Of a stretch of DNA of 9,580 nt, positions 1 through 7,773 are shown in pieces. Source of the DNA: an uncultured Clostridium sp. (GTDB lineage Bacteria > Bacillota > Clostridia > TANB77 > CAG-508); assembly GCA_947062645.1 (NCBI GenBank), contig CAMSQT010000035.1:1-9580 (forward strand), read 5' to 3'. A program made the position numbers and the translations under genes. The stretch's first letter is position 1. Each line of letters begins with the position of its first letter. The notes under the pieces are model-generated. The model was not told where the DNA came from and ran no database searches. It saw nothing but the letters and a program-made list of their open reading frames with translations.

Positions 1-20
1 GACAGGCTTCGACAAGGTAA

Positions 21-792
21 TTATAGGTATATTCTTTTTATCCTTTTTACCTTATTATTCGCATCATCAATTTCAAAAATAACACCATTAAAAATACATT
101 CTCCGGTTTGCAATTTTATACCTTTCTGGTAAAGTAGTCTCAAATCTTTTTAAAGATGCCGAAATGTCCATTCCAATTACAGAATTTTTAGGACCTGTCA
201 TTCCTATGTCTGTTATATAACCAGTTCCTTCTGGCAATATTTTTTCGTCTGCTGTTTGTACATGTGTATGTGTTCCAAATACAGCAGTAACTTTTCCATC
301 TAAATAATAACCCATTGCAATTTTTTCAGCAGTGGCTTCTGCATGGAAATCAACAAAAATCATGTCTACTTTGTCTTCTATTTCTTCTATAATTTCTTTT
401 ACTGTAATAAAGGGATTTTCACTAAGTACATTGATGTCTACTCTACCAATTAGATTAATTACTGCTATTTTTCTGCTTTGGCATTCATAAATTCCAAACC
501 CTTTTCCTACTACTCCTTTTGGGTAGTTTGCTGGTCTTATTAGTTTAGGATGGTCAATAAATTGGAAAATGTCCTTTTTCCCCCAAGTGTGGTTTCCCAT
601 TGTTATAACATCAATGTTTAAGGCTAAGATGTCATTAAAGTTTTTGGTTGTAATTCCCATTCCTTCTGCTACATTTTCTCCATTTACTATGGTAAAGTCT
701 ATTTGTTCCTTTTGCTCGATTTGTTTTATTTGTTTTTTTAGTTCTTGGATACCACTGTTTCCTATTAAGTCTCCTACTGCTAAGATTTTCAT
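21..792 (-). CDS. ymdB: YmdB family metallophosphoesterase, interrupted by an apparent +1 frameshift at a CGG codon
   Basis: Calcineurin-like phosphoesterase of the YmdB (TIGR00282) family; in Bacillus the relative is a 2',3'-cyclic-nucleotide phosphodiesterase that affects RNase Y activity and biofilm formation. Metal-site motifs are visible: VGDLIG (D8), NGEN (E39, N40), GNHTW (N67, H68), DFHAE (H150) and THTH (H175, H177). I chose the ATG at 792 because GAAGGA lies just upstream and a good promoter starts RNA at about 817; the open frame further upstream to 894 is not coding. The zero frame ends at 88 (234 aa), shortly after the conserved GMTGP..SVIGMD segment. The +1 frame from the CGG at 103-105 continues as GECIFNGVIFEID and stops at 21-23. 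This gives 256 aa, close to the usual length of about 260. The order rny then ymdB is conserved in Firmicutes. Family assignment is very secure; the cause of the frame break is not settled. Confidence 0.93.
103..105 (-). other. In-frame CGG at frame-change site in ymdB
   Basis: In the zero frame, codon 230 is CGG in the context GCA AAC CGG AGA. Reading on in that frame gives a stop four codons later. Skipping the C and reading GGA GAA restores the conserved C-terminal strand. The break must lie within about two codons, because KIA upstream and GECIFNG downstream both look like family sequence. Deleting one A from AAAC instead would give Thr-Gly, so homology alone does not fix the exact base. 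Confidence 0.7.
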
Positions 793-823
793 AGTATTCC
801 TTCTTTCTTTTTTAGTTTTGTTT

Positions 824-852
824 ATCATACTATAAATAAAAGAATAAAGCAA
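824..852 (-). promoter_or_regulatory. Sigma-A-type promoter of ymdB
   Basis: On the minus strand there is a -35 TTGCTT (847-852), a 17-bp spacer and a -10 TATGAT (824-829). Transcription would start near 817, giving a leader of about 25 nt to the ATG at 792. It lies downstream of the rny terminator, so ymdB can be transcribed on its own. Inferred from consensus match and position. Confidence 0.7.
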
Positions 853-894
853 GTTAAAAACGATGCTTTTTGACCCCGCACCAAAAAACATCAT

Positions 895-929
895 AAAAAA
901 AGCTGTGACTTTTTTGTCACAACTTTTTT
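895..929 (-). terminator. Rho-independent terminator after rny
   Basis: On the minus strand GTTGTGAC and GTCACAGC form a stem (one G-U pair) around a six-A loop, flanked by A-rich sequence and followed by seven T. It begins seven bases after the rny stop codon. The A-rich side may also let it act weakly in the opposite direction. Confidence 0.85.
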
Positions 930-935
930 ATTTTC

Positions 936-2477
936 CTATTTTGCATAATCAATTACTCTTGTTTCACGAATCATATTAACCTTGATTTGACCTGGATAAT
1001 CCATTTCGTTTTCGATTTTCTTAGAAACTTCTCTTGCTAAAATTGTCATTTTATCGTCTGTAATTCTATCTGGTTTTACAATAATTCTAATCTCTCTACC
1101 AGCTTGAATTGCAAATGATTTTTCAACACCATCAAAAGAATCTGCAATTTCTTCTAAGTTTTGTAATCTTTTAATATACGCTTCTACAGTTTCTCTTCTA
1201 GCACCTGGTCTTGATGCTGATACAGCATCTGCTGCTTGAATTAAAACAGCTTCTAAAGTTTCTGGTTCTACATCACCATGATGGGCTTCTACTGCATTTA
1301 ATACCAATGGATTTTCTTTGAATTTTTTAAGTACTTCTACTCCTATTTCAACATGGGTTCCTTCCATGTCATGGTCTAATGCTTTTCCTATATCATGTAA
1401 AAGTCCAGCTCTTCTTGCTAATTTAGCATCTAAGCCTAACTCTTCTGCCATAATTCTTGCTAAGTTAGAAACTTCAATAGAATGATTTAATACATTTTGT
1501 CCATAACTTGTCCTATATTTTAGTTTTCCAATTAGTTTTACGATGTCTGGATGAAGACCAATTACTCCTGTTTCTAAAACGGCTCTTTCTCCTTCTTCTT
1601 TTATCGTATTGTCTACTTCTTCTTTTGCTTTTTCTACCATTTCTTCTATTTTGGCAGGATGGATTCTTCCGTCGTCGATTAATTTTTCTAATGCAATTTT
1701 GGCAACTTCTCTTCTTAATGGGTCAAAACCTGATAAAACGACTGCTTCTGGTGTATCGTCTATGATTAAGTCAATTCCTGTTAAGGTTTCTAAGGCTTTT
1801 ATGTTTCTTCCTTCTCTACCAATTATTCTTCCTTTCATGTCGTCATTTGGAAGAGCAACAATTGATACTGTAGTTTCCTGAGAGTGATCTGCTGCACATT
1901 TTTGCACTGCATAACTTAAAATTTCCTTTGCATTTTTGATAGAAGTTTCTTTTGCTTTTTGCTCTTTTTCACGGATTAATGCTGCTTTTTCTGCGGTTAA
2001 TTCTTTGTCCATTTCGCTTAATAACTTCTCTTTTGCTTCTTCCTTACTTAGTGCTGCAATTTTTTGAAGTTGTACCATTTCTTCAGCATGTAGTTGTTCG
2101 ATTTCTTCTTTTTGTTTTTCCACTTCTTGTAATTCTCTTTCTACATCTTGTTGTTTCTTTTCAAAGTTTGCTTCACGCTTTTCTAAGTTTTCTTCTTTTT
2201 GCATTAATCTTGCTTCTTGTTTTTGTACTTCGCCTCTTCTTTCTTTAATCTCTTGGTCTAGCTCTTTTCTACTGTTCATGATTTCTTCTTTGGCTTTGAA
2301 GATTTCTTCTTTTTTTAAATTTTCTGCTTCTATTTTAGCTAAATCAACTAGTCTTTTGGCTTCGTTTTCTGCTCCTTGTATTTTAGACTCAGCAACTTTT
2401 TTGCGGTATGCCATTCCAAATAGGCTACCAATTGCTAATGAGATTAAGATAGAGACGATTATGATTACTATACTCAT
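936..2477 (-). CDS. rny: Ribonuclease Y
   Basis: Membrane-anchored endoribonuclease that initiates decay of many mRNAs in Firmicutes. Visible architecture (513 aa; Bacillus protein about 520): one N-terminal membrane segment (residues about 1-22, rich in I, V, L), then a long charged coiled coil of repeated E/K/Q (about 25-180). A KH RNA-binding domain with [10 protein letters not shown] at 216-225 follows, then the HD domain with [15 protein letters not shown] (H361, D362), AHHGD and [15 protein letters not shown]. It ends in the usual [13 protein letters not shown] tail. Two start codons are close together: the ATG at 2477 sits 7 bases after an AGAGGTG ribosome binding site, while the ATG at 2483 is too near it, so 2477 is preferred. 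No clear promoter is visible in the 99 bases upstream, so read-through from the hydrolase gene is possible. No in-frame CGG occurs in this gene. Confidence 0.97.
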   Translation of the reverse strand: MSIVIIIVSILISLAIGSLFGMAYRKKVAESKIQGAENEAKRLVDLAKIEAENLKKEEIFKAKEEIMNSRKELDQEIKERRGEVQKQEARLMQKEENLEKREANFEKKQQDVERELQEVEKQKEEIEQLHAEEMVQLQKIAALSKEEAKEKLLSEMDKELTAEKAALIREKEQKAKETSIKNAKEILSYAVQKCAADHSQETTVSIVALPNDDMKGRIIGREGRNIKALETLTGIDLIIDDTPEAVVLSGFDPLRREVAKIALEKLIDDGRIHPAKIEEMVEKAKEEVDNTIKEEGERAVLETGVIGLHPDIVKLIGKLKYRTSYGQNVLNHSIEVSNLARIMAEELGLDAKLARRAGLLHDIGKALDHDMEGTHVEIGVEVLKKFKENPLVLNAVEAHHGDVEPETLEAVLIQAADAVSASRPGARRETVEAYIKRLQNLEEIADSFDGVEKSFAIQAGREIRIIVKPDRITDDKMTILAREVSKKIENEMDYPGQIKVNMIRETRVIDYAK

Positions 2478-2576
2478 AATCATACACCTCTTTCTTATTT
2501 AATTTTCAATGTTCGAATAAAATATATATTATTTTTCTTCCATATATTTTTTCCTTCCTATTCTATTTTATCTTTA

Positions 2577-3522
2577 TTATTGTAAACTGTCAAGTGATTT
2601 TGAAGAAAAAGGCGAATTACTTGTAATTTCCTTCCCATTGGAAACCATTTCAATGGTACTATTTTCATCTGTTCGATAAATCCTAATATTTTGCTTTTGT
2701 AGCCTTTCCAAAATCTTATCTTTCGGCAAGCCATATGAATTATCTTTTCCCACCATAATAACAGCATATTGAGGCAAAATCTGTTTTAAAAATGCTTCAC
2801 TTGTGCTAGTATTAGAACCATGATGTCCTACTTTTAATACATCTGTTTTAGGCCAATCCCTTTGTTTTTCATTTTTTATTTCTGCATCTCCCATAAATAA
2901 AAAACTGTTATTTCCAAATGTTAGACGAATGATAATAGAAGATAAATTTAAATTTTCTTTGTCTAAAATAGAATCTGTCATAATTTCACAGTTTGCTTCT
3001 CCTACTTTAAAAGTTTGCCCTTTGGTTGGTGTTGTTACTTTTAAATTTTTATTGCTAATAGCATCTAATACATCTTCAAAGGTTTTAGTTGTGGTTTCTA
3101 TTTTTGGCATATAAATATTTTCAACATCTAAATTGTTAATTACATCGTCTAACCCTCCTATGTGGTCTTCGTGTGGATGGGTTCCGTACTACATAATTTA
3201 GTTTTTCAATACCTTTTTCCTTTATAAATTTAACAACTGCTTCTCCATCTTCATTGTTTCCGCTATCAATTAGCATAGTTTCTTCTTTGTTTATGACCAA
3301 AATACTATCTGCTTGTCCTACATCAATAAAATATACCTTTAAGTTATCTTCTGCTACAAATTCGTGGACTTGTTCTTCAAAATTAATGTTTAGTCCTGCT
3401 ATGTTACTTACTGTGTTTAAAATTTCTGTGTTAGCACCACATAATATTAATACTATTAGAATCGTAGCTGTTATAATTCCTGTTATAATTTGTACTTTCT
3501 TGGTTTTTCTTTTTGTCTTCAT
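2577..3522 (-). CDS. ComEC-like metallo-beta-lactamase-fold hydrolase, membrane anchored, interrupted by an apparent +1 frameshift at a CGG codon
   Basis: Stand-alone relative of the MBL-fold domain of the DNA-uptake protein ComEC. Residues about 10-30 form one membrane segment after a Lys-rich start, so the catalytic domain is probably outside the cell. Visible motifs are YFIDVGQADSILV (about 64-76), LIDSG, the metal site HPHEDHIGG (H115, H117, D119, H120 in the restored protein), FLFMGDAE and KVGHHGSN. The zero frame from 3522 stops at 3136 (128 aa), just before the metal site. The other frame runs to 2577 but its first ATG is at 3110, after the metal site. Joining the frames at the CGG at 3184-3186 gives 314 aa with an intact active site. 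The start is preceded by AAAGGAAAAG. It follows the DUF3006 gene by 15 bases, a common pairing. The true substrate is unknown. Confidence 0.9.
3184..3186 (-). other. In-frame CGG at frame-change site in the hydrolase gene
   Basis: Codon 113 in the zero frame is CGG in the context GTA GTA CGG AAC. Skipping the C gives GTA GTA GGA ACC CAT CCA CAC, reading V-V-G-T-H-P-H, the expected approach to the HxHxDH metal site. Frame 0 is good through VV and frame +1 is good from Thr-His, so the change is confined to about four bases. This is the best-localised of the three sites. Confidence 0.8.
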
Positions 3523-3537
3523 TGACTTTTCCTTTCC

Positions 3538-3882
3538 TTAATTCCACAGGTCATCCATTTTATTTTTGATACGGTTTGTTTCTTCTTCGGTTCTTTTTTT
3601 GTCTAAGCTATATTTCCCATTAACTTTTTTTAGGATGTCTCCTTCTTTGCTATTTTTTGGCAATTTGCTTTTGTCTACTTGTATTATTTTCCCTGTTTTC
3701 CTATTTTCTAAAATTGCCACATCTTCTTCCCATCTATCAATACTATATTCTTCTACTGCATCTAGTTTTTGGGCTAGTTCAATTTCTTCTTGACTAATAC
3801 TTACATTTTCTAGTTTCAATTTATTTACTTGCATTGTTTTTTCGGCTGTTTCTTGTAACCTTTCTAAAAAGTTAAATTTCAT
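3538..3882 (-). CDS. DUF3006 domain-containing protein
   Basis: Small soluble protein (114 aa) of unknown biochemical function. The central part (about residues 45-100) has the DUF3006 pattern: DRWEEDVAILE, then GKIIQVDKSKLPKNSKEGD, then GKYSLDKK and a charged tail ending MDDLW. The upstream part is charged and probably helical. I placed the start at the ATG at 3882, not at 3933: AAGGAAGTG lies 6 bases before 3882, and the predicted transcription start (about 3898) falls downstream of 3933. DUF3006 genes are often found directly before or after ComEC-like MBL hydrolases, as here (15-base gap), so the two products probably act together. How they do so is not known to me. Confidence 0.87.
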   Translation of the reverse strand: MKFNFLERLQETAEKTMQVNKLKLENVSISQEEIELAQKLDAVEEYSIDRWEEDVAILENRKTGKIIQVDKSKLPKNSKEGDILKKVNGKYSLDKKRTEEETNRIKNKMDDLWN

Positions 3883-3904
3883 GGCTTCACTTCCTTTTCC
3901 CCAT

Positions 3905-3933
3905 ACTATATAACAATTCATTTCAAAAATCAA
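3905..3933 (-). promoter_or_regulatory. Sigma-A-type promoter of the DUF3006-hydrolase unit
   Basis: The minus strand shows -35 TTGATT (3928-3933), a 17-bp spacer and -10 TATAGT (3905-3910). The expected start of RNA near 3898 leaves only about 15 nt before the ATG at 3882, enough for the ribosome binding site. It lies just downstream of the proX terminator. Confidence 0.65.
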
Positions 3934-3966
3934 TAGTTTGGCGTAAATTTTTACAACTCAAGCAAC

Positions 3967-4002
3967 AAAAAAACTAGACTAAAGTAACACTAATCTAGTT
4001 TT
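3967..4002 (-). terminator. Rho-independent terminator after proX
   Basis: On the minus strand AAAACTAGA (3994-4002) pairs perfectly with TCTAGTTTT (3970-3978); an inner AGT/ACT pair and small loop lie between them, and a run of T follows. It starts about 9 bases after the stop codon of the editing protein and closes the T-box operon. Confidence 0.85.
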
Positions 4003-4010
4003 CTAATTTT

Positions 4011-4496
4011 TTATATTTTAATAAATTCTACCTCATGTCCACAACTATCTAAAAACTTCTTTAAATCTGCAAATGTAATCAATACACATGCTTCGTTTGT
4101 ATTTGGATGAAAAGCTAATTTGTCTTTATTTTTTAAGTCTTTGTCTAGTAGAACCTCTACTGTTTTTTCTGGATTGTTAATTAATCCCATAGGGCTTACA
4201 TGTCCTGCTTCTAATCCTAGATGTTTTTGTAATCTTTCGCTAGACCCAAAACTTAATCTTGAAGTATAAGCTTGTTCTTGGATTTTATCCATTCTAGCTT
4301 GTTTATCCCCACAAAGGATTACTAGAAAATGTCTTTTTCCCTTTTGATCTCTTAAAAATAAATTTTTACAAATTTCTGCTCCTTTAAATATCGCAGGGTC
4401 TAAGTTTGTCATGTCTTCTATGGTGTATACTGGTGGGTGTTTTACTAATTCATAATTAATTTCTAATTCGTCTAATTTTTTTAACACTTCTTCCAT
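4011..4496 (-). CDS. proX: YbaK/ProX-type prolyl-tRNA editing protein
   Basis: Free-standing relative of the INS editing domain of prolyl-tRNA synthetase. Known family members hydrolyse Ala-tRNA(Pro) (ProXp-ala, also called PrdX). The whole protein (161 aa) is this one domain. Visible family signatures are KHPPVYTIEDM (19-29), CKNLFLRDQKGKRH with the conserved Lys at 44, SRLSFGSSERLQKHLGL, GHVSPMGLIN, VLLDKDL and FHPNTNEACV. GGAGG lies 8 bases before the ATG at 4496. The gene follows ileS by 43 bases with no promoter or terminator visible between them, so it is probably co-transcribed and under the isoleucine T-box. Ala-tRNA(Pro) deacylation is inferred from the subfamily; a YbaK-like Cys-tRNA(Pro) activity is the main alternative but fits the motifs less well. 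Confidence 0.9.
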   Translation of the reverse strand: MEEVLKKLDELEINYELVKHPPVYTIEDMTNLDPAIFKGAEICKNLFLRDQKGKRHFLVILCGDKQARMDKIQEQAYTSRLSFGSSERLQKHLGLEAGHVSPMGLINNPEKTVEVLLDKDLKNKDKLAFHPNTNEACVLITFADLKKFLDSCGHEVEFIKI

Positions 4497-4539
4497 TTTT
4501 CTTTCCTCCGTTTTTTCTTATTTTCTTCTATTTTGTCCA

Positions 4540-7500
4540 TTATTTTACCACTTCTACATCAATATTTAAATTCTCGCCATTGATGTTTGTTTCTGTGTAT
4601 GAACTTTTATTCTCATTATAAAGAACGTTAACTGCTAAGGTATCATGCTTAATCAATTCTTCATTCTTTTTGATAACTTCTTCCAACATAGCATTTCCAG
4701 CCACATAAAGATTAATATTATCTAGTACCTCAAAGCCTTTATCTTTTCTCATATTTTGTACTTTTGATAAAATTTCTCTAACGAAACCTTCTTCTTTTAA
4801 AGCTGGAGAAATCGTAGTATCTAGTACAACACCAATTTCACCTTCTCCACTAAAAGCAAATCCTTCTTTTCCTTGCATGGTAACTAGTAAATTGTCAGCA
4901 TTTAAGGCAATTTGCGTGTCTTCTATTTCAATGTATTCTATTCCACCATTTTTAACAGTATTGGCTAAATCCATTTGATTTTTTTCTGATATTGCTTGTT
5001 TGATTTTTGGAATTAATTTGCCATACTCTTTTCCTAATACTGGTAAGTTTGGCTTAATTTCAAAATTTACATAGTCTGACATTTCTGCACCTAAATCAAT
5101 TTCTTTTACATTTAATTCCTCTTTTACAATATCTGCATAATATTCTGGTAAAGTATCAATTGAAATTAACATCTTAGATAGTGGTTGTCTATTTTTGATA
5201 TTTGCTATATTTCTTGCACCACGTCCTAATTTTACAATTTTATAAGCCAAATCCATTTCTGTTTCTAGTTTTAGGTCTATCTCATTTTCTTTTGCATTTG
5301 GCCATAAGCACAAATGAACACTTTCTGGCTCGTTTTTATCTAATCCCACTACTAAATTTTGATAGATTTCATCTGCCATAAAAGGTACAAATGGTGCTGC
5401 TATTTTAACTAATGTTGTTAGTACGCGATATAAGGTGCAATAAGCTCCAATTTTTTCGTCATTTAATTCTTGCGCCCAAAATCTTTCTCTATTTCTACGA
5501 ACATACCAATTTGAAAGTTCGTCTGTAAAGTTTTCAATTAAGATAGCAGCAGAAGTAATGTCATATTGTTCTAGTTTGCTATCTACTTTTTTAACAACAG
5601 TATTTAATTTTGAAATAATCCATTTGTCCATAATATTGGTTGGTTTAAAATCAGCATATTGCAATGGATTAAATTGGTCAATCTCAGCATATAGCACATA
5701 GAAAGAATATACATTCCATAGGGTACTTAGGAAACCTCTTCCGGGTTTCTTGTACATTATTTAGTCCTAATCTTGTTGGAAGCCATGGTGCGCTACAAGT
5801 ATAGAAGTGCCATCTGGTTGCATCTGCACCAACGGTATCTAATAGTTCCATTGGATCTACACCATTTCCTTTGGATTTAGACATTTTTTGACCTTTTTCA
5901 TCTAATACATGTCCTAATACAATACAATTTTCAAATGGTGTTCTTCCAAATAGAGCTGTTCCAATTGCTGTTAAGGTATAGAACCATCCTCTGGTTTGGT
6001 CTACTGCTTCACTAATAAATCCTGCTGGGAAGTTATTGTCAAACATTTCTTTATTTTCAAATGGGTAATGCCATTGGGCAAAAGGCATGGAACCTGAGTC
6101 AAACCAACAGTCAATTACTTCTTTGGCTCTGTGCATTTTTTTGCCACATTTTGGACATTTTAATGCTACGTTATCAATATATGGTTTGTGAAGTTCGATA
6201 TCTTCTGGTACTTCGATTCCTTTTTCTTTTATTTCTTCGATAGAACCAATGCATTCTTGATGACGACAGTTTTCGTCTTCACAAGTCCATACTGGAAGTG
6301 GCGTTCCCCAATATCTATCTCTTGAAATTCCCCAGTCAATTACGTTTTCTAAGAATTTTCCAAATCTTCCCGTTCTTATGGTATCTGGATACCAATTGAC
6401 TTGATTGTTATTGGCAACTAATTCGTCTCTTAGTTTGCTCATTGCAACAAACCAGCTTTCTTTTGGATAATAAAGAAGCGGTGTATCACATCTCCAGCAA
6501 TGTGGATAAGAGTGTAAATGTTTTTCTTTGCTAAATAACTTATTTTCCTCTTTTAACCATTTACAAATATCTTCGTTACAATCTCTTACAAATCTACCTG
6601 CCCATGGTTCTACTTCTTCTACAAATTTTCCTGCTTTATCTACTAAATTGATAAAGGTAATACCGTTTTGTTTAGCTACTAAACTATCGTCCTCTCCATA
6701 GGCTGGTGCAATGTGAACAATACCAGTACCATCTTCTAAGTTAACATAGTCACCATGAATTACCTCAAAAGCTTTTCCTTCTACTTCCCCAAATGGCATT
6801 AATCTTTCATATTTGGTTCCAAGTAACTCTTCCCCTTTGAAGGTTTTTACAAGTTCATAAGGAGTTTCTTTTAAAACCGTTTCTAGTAAATCTTTGGCTA
6901 AAATATAAGTTTCATATTGTGGTTCTTCTTCTGTTCCAATATTAGCTTTTACCTCTACATATTCATAAGATTTATTCACACAAAGTGCTAAGTTAGATGG
7001 CAAAGTCCAAGGTGTTGTTGTCCATGCTAAAATATACTTATCTTCATCAACCACCTTAAATTTAGCAATACAAGTTAAATCTTTTACATCTTTATAACCT
7101 TGTGCCACTTCATGAGAAGATAAAGCGGTTCCGCATCTTGGACAATATGGCATAACTTTATGCCCTTCATATAATAAACCTTTTTCCCACATTTGTTTCA
7201 ATGCCCACCATACAGACTCAATGTATTCATTGTGGTAGGTAACATATGGGTGTTCCATATCCACCCAAAAGCCTACTTTGTTGGTCATTTCTTCCCACAT
7301 AGAAACATAGGTAAATACACTTTCTTTACATTCTTTTACAAACTTTTCTACTCCATATTTTTCAATTTGTTCTTTCCCTGAAATTCCTAATTTTTTCTCA
7401 ATTTCCAATTCAACTGGAAGCCCATGGGTATCCCATCCTGCTTTACGAATTACCTTATACCCTTTCATAACCTTGTATCTTGGGATAATATCCTTCATAA

Positions 7501-7687
7501 CTCTTGTTTCAATATGCCCTACATGTGGCTTTCCATTAGCAGTAGGTGGCCCATCATAAAAAGTAAAATATCTTTTTCCTTCGTTCATGGCAAAGTTCTT
7601 TTTTATGATATCTTTTTCTTGCCATCCTTTCGCAACTTCTTTTTCCATTCCTACAAATCCGTTTTTTAATTCTGGTTTTTTATACAT
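4540..7687 (-). CDS. ileS: Isoleucine--tRNA ligase, interrupted by an apparent +1 frameshift at a CGG codon
   Basis: Class I aminoacyl-tRNA synthetase that charges tRNA-Ile and edits Val-tRNA-Ile. In order: the HIGH-type motif PHVGH (54-58) after [11 protein letters not shown]; a zinc knuckle CPRCG (182-186); the CP1 editing domain from [11 protein letters not shown] (222-232) to [15 protein letters not shown] (320-334); CWRCD and CPKCG zinc-like pairs (397-401, 511-515); KMSKS (601-605); and the anticodon-binding half. The restored length of 1048 aa and the sequence style suggest the longer, eukaryote-like IleRS class that includes mupirocin-resistant enzymes. The zero frame stops at 5684 (667 aa), before the anticodon-binding domain. 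The remaining frame continues as [19 protein letters not shown] and stops at 4540. The frames meet at CGG, 5741-5743. The ATG at 7687 is preceded by AAGGAGG, which overlaps the end of a repeat. Because the enzyme is essential, a real break must be bypassed efficiently. Confidence 0.95.
5741..5743 (-). other. In-frame CGG at frame-change site in ileS
   Basis: Codon 649 in the zero frame is CGG, in GAA ACC CGG AAG AGG. Skipping the C gives GGA AGA GGT TTC CTA (G-R-G-F-L), which joins directly to STLWNVYSF. Homology limits the frame change to about 15 bases (5730-5745). Removing one C of the CCT at 5730-5732 would give R-K-R-F-L-S, so CGG read as Arg plus an indel elsewhere is also possible here. 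Confidence 0.65.
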
Positions 7688-7699
7688 ATTTCTTCCTCC

Positions 7700-7758
7700 T
7701 TAGGGATTTGGGGACGTTCCTTAAATCCCTACTTTAGGGATTCGGGGACAGTCCTTAA
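7700..7758 (-). repeat. Paired 25-bp repeat with alternative hairpins next to the ileS ribosome binding site
   Basis: Two direct copies (7700-7724 and 7734-7758) match at 22 of 25 positions. Each contains TTAGGGATT, GGGGAC and TCCTTAA on the plus strand. They are clearly more GC-rich than their surroundings. In the mRNA, TAGGGATTT (7723-7731) can pair with the upstream AATCCCTA (7735-7742, 3-nt loop) or with the downstream AAATCCCTA (7701-7709). The downstream arm runs directly into the AAGGAGG of ileS. The units resemble small palindromic intergenic repeats of Firmicutes; I see no transposase here. Confidence 0.75.
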
Positions 7759-7773
7759 TCTCTTTTTTGATTT

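Noticed and set aside
868..886. Short GC-rich stretch (GACCCCGCACC) between rny and ymdB, possibly a repeat remnant
   Set aside because: It is short, has no second copy in the window, and does not clearly match the 7700-7758 repeat, so I do not call it a repeat.
793..894. N-terminal extension of ymdB (34 residues, in-frame ATG at 894)
   Set aside because: The stretch overlaps the rny terminator and contains the ymdB promoter. It is hydrophobic and lysine-rich by chance, and the family start MKILAVGDLIG follows a good ribosome binding site at 792.
1952..2248. Plus-strand open frames rich in Leu and Phe opposite rny and other genes
   Set aside because: They are antisense shadows of the Glu/Lys-rich coiled coil and other AT-rich coding sequence, with no ribosome binding sites or family similarity.
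103..5743. Reassignment of CGG to another amino acid or to stop
   Set aside because: Simple reassignment would keep the reading frame. At all three sites the frame itself must change by +1 for the family sequence to continue, so a different meaning for CGG alone does not explain the data.
103..5743. prfB-like frameshift signals (internal Shine-Dalgarno a few bases before the shift, or a shared downstream structure)
   Set aside because: Purine-rich GG motifs upstream of the three CGG codons lie at different and longer distances, and the downstream sequences share nothing beyond the A after CGG. No common stimulator is visible by eye.
5684..5757. Second ATG-started frame in ileS beginning MYKKP, the same five residues as the true IleRS N-terminus
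   Set aside because: The match is only five residues; the sequence that follows is the internal FLSTLWN region. It is not a duplicated start. A split IleRS remains possible but is less likely, since the other two broken genes cannot be explained by splitting.
21..7687. Ordinary pseudogene decay of ymdB, the hydrolase gene and ileS
   Set aside because: Each gene has exactly one single-base change, keeps promoter, ribosome binding site and catalytic motifs, and is open to a normal-length end. Three unrelated genes, one of them essential, decaying only at CGG is implausible.
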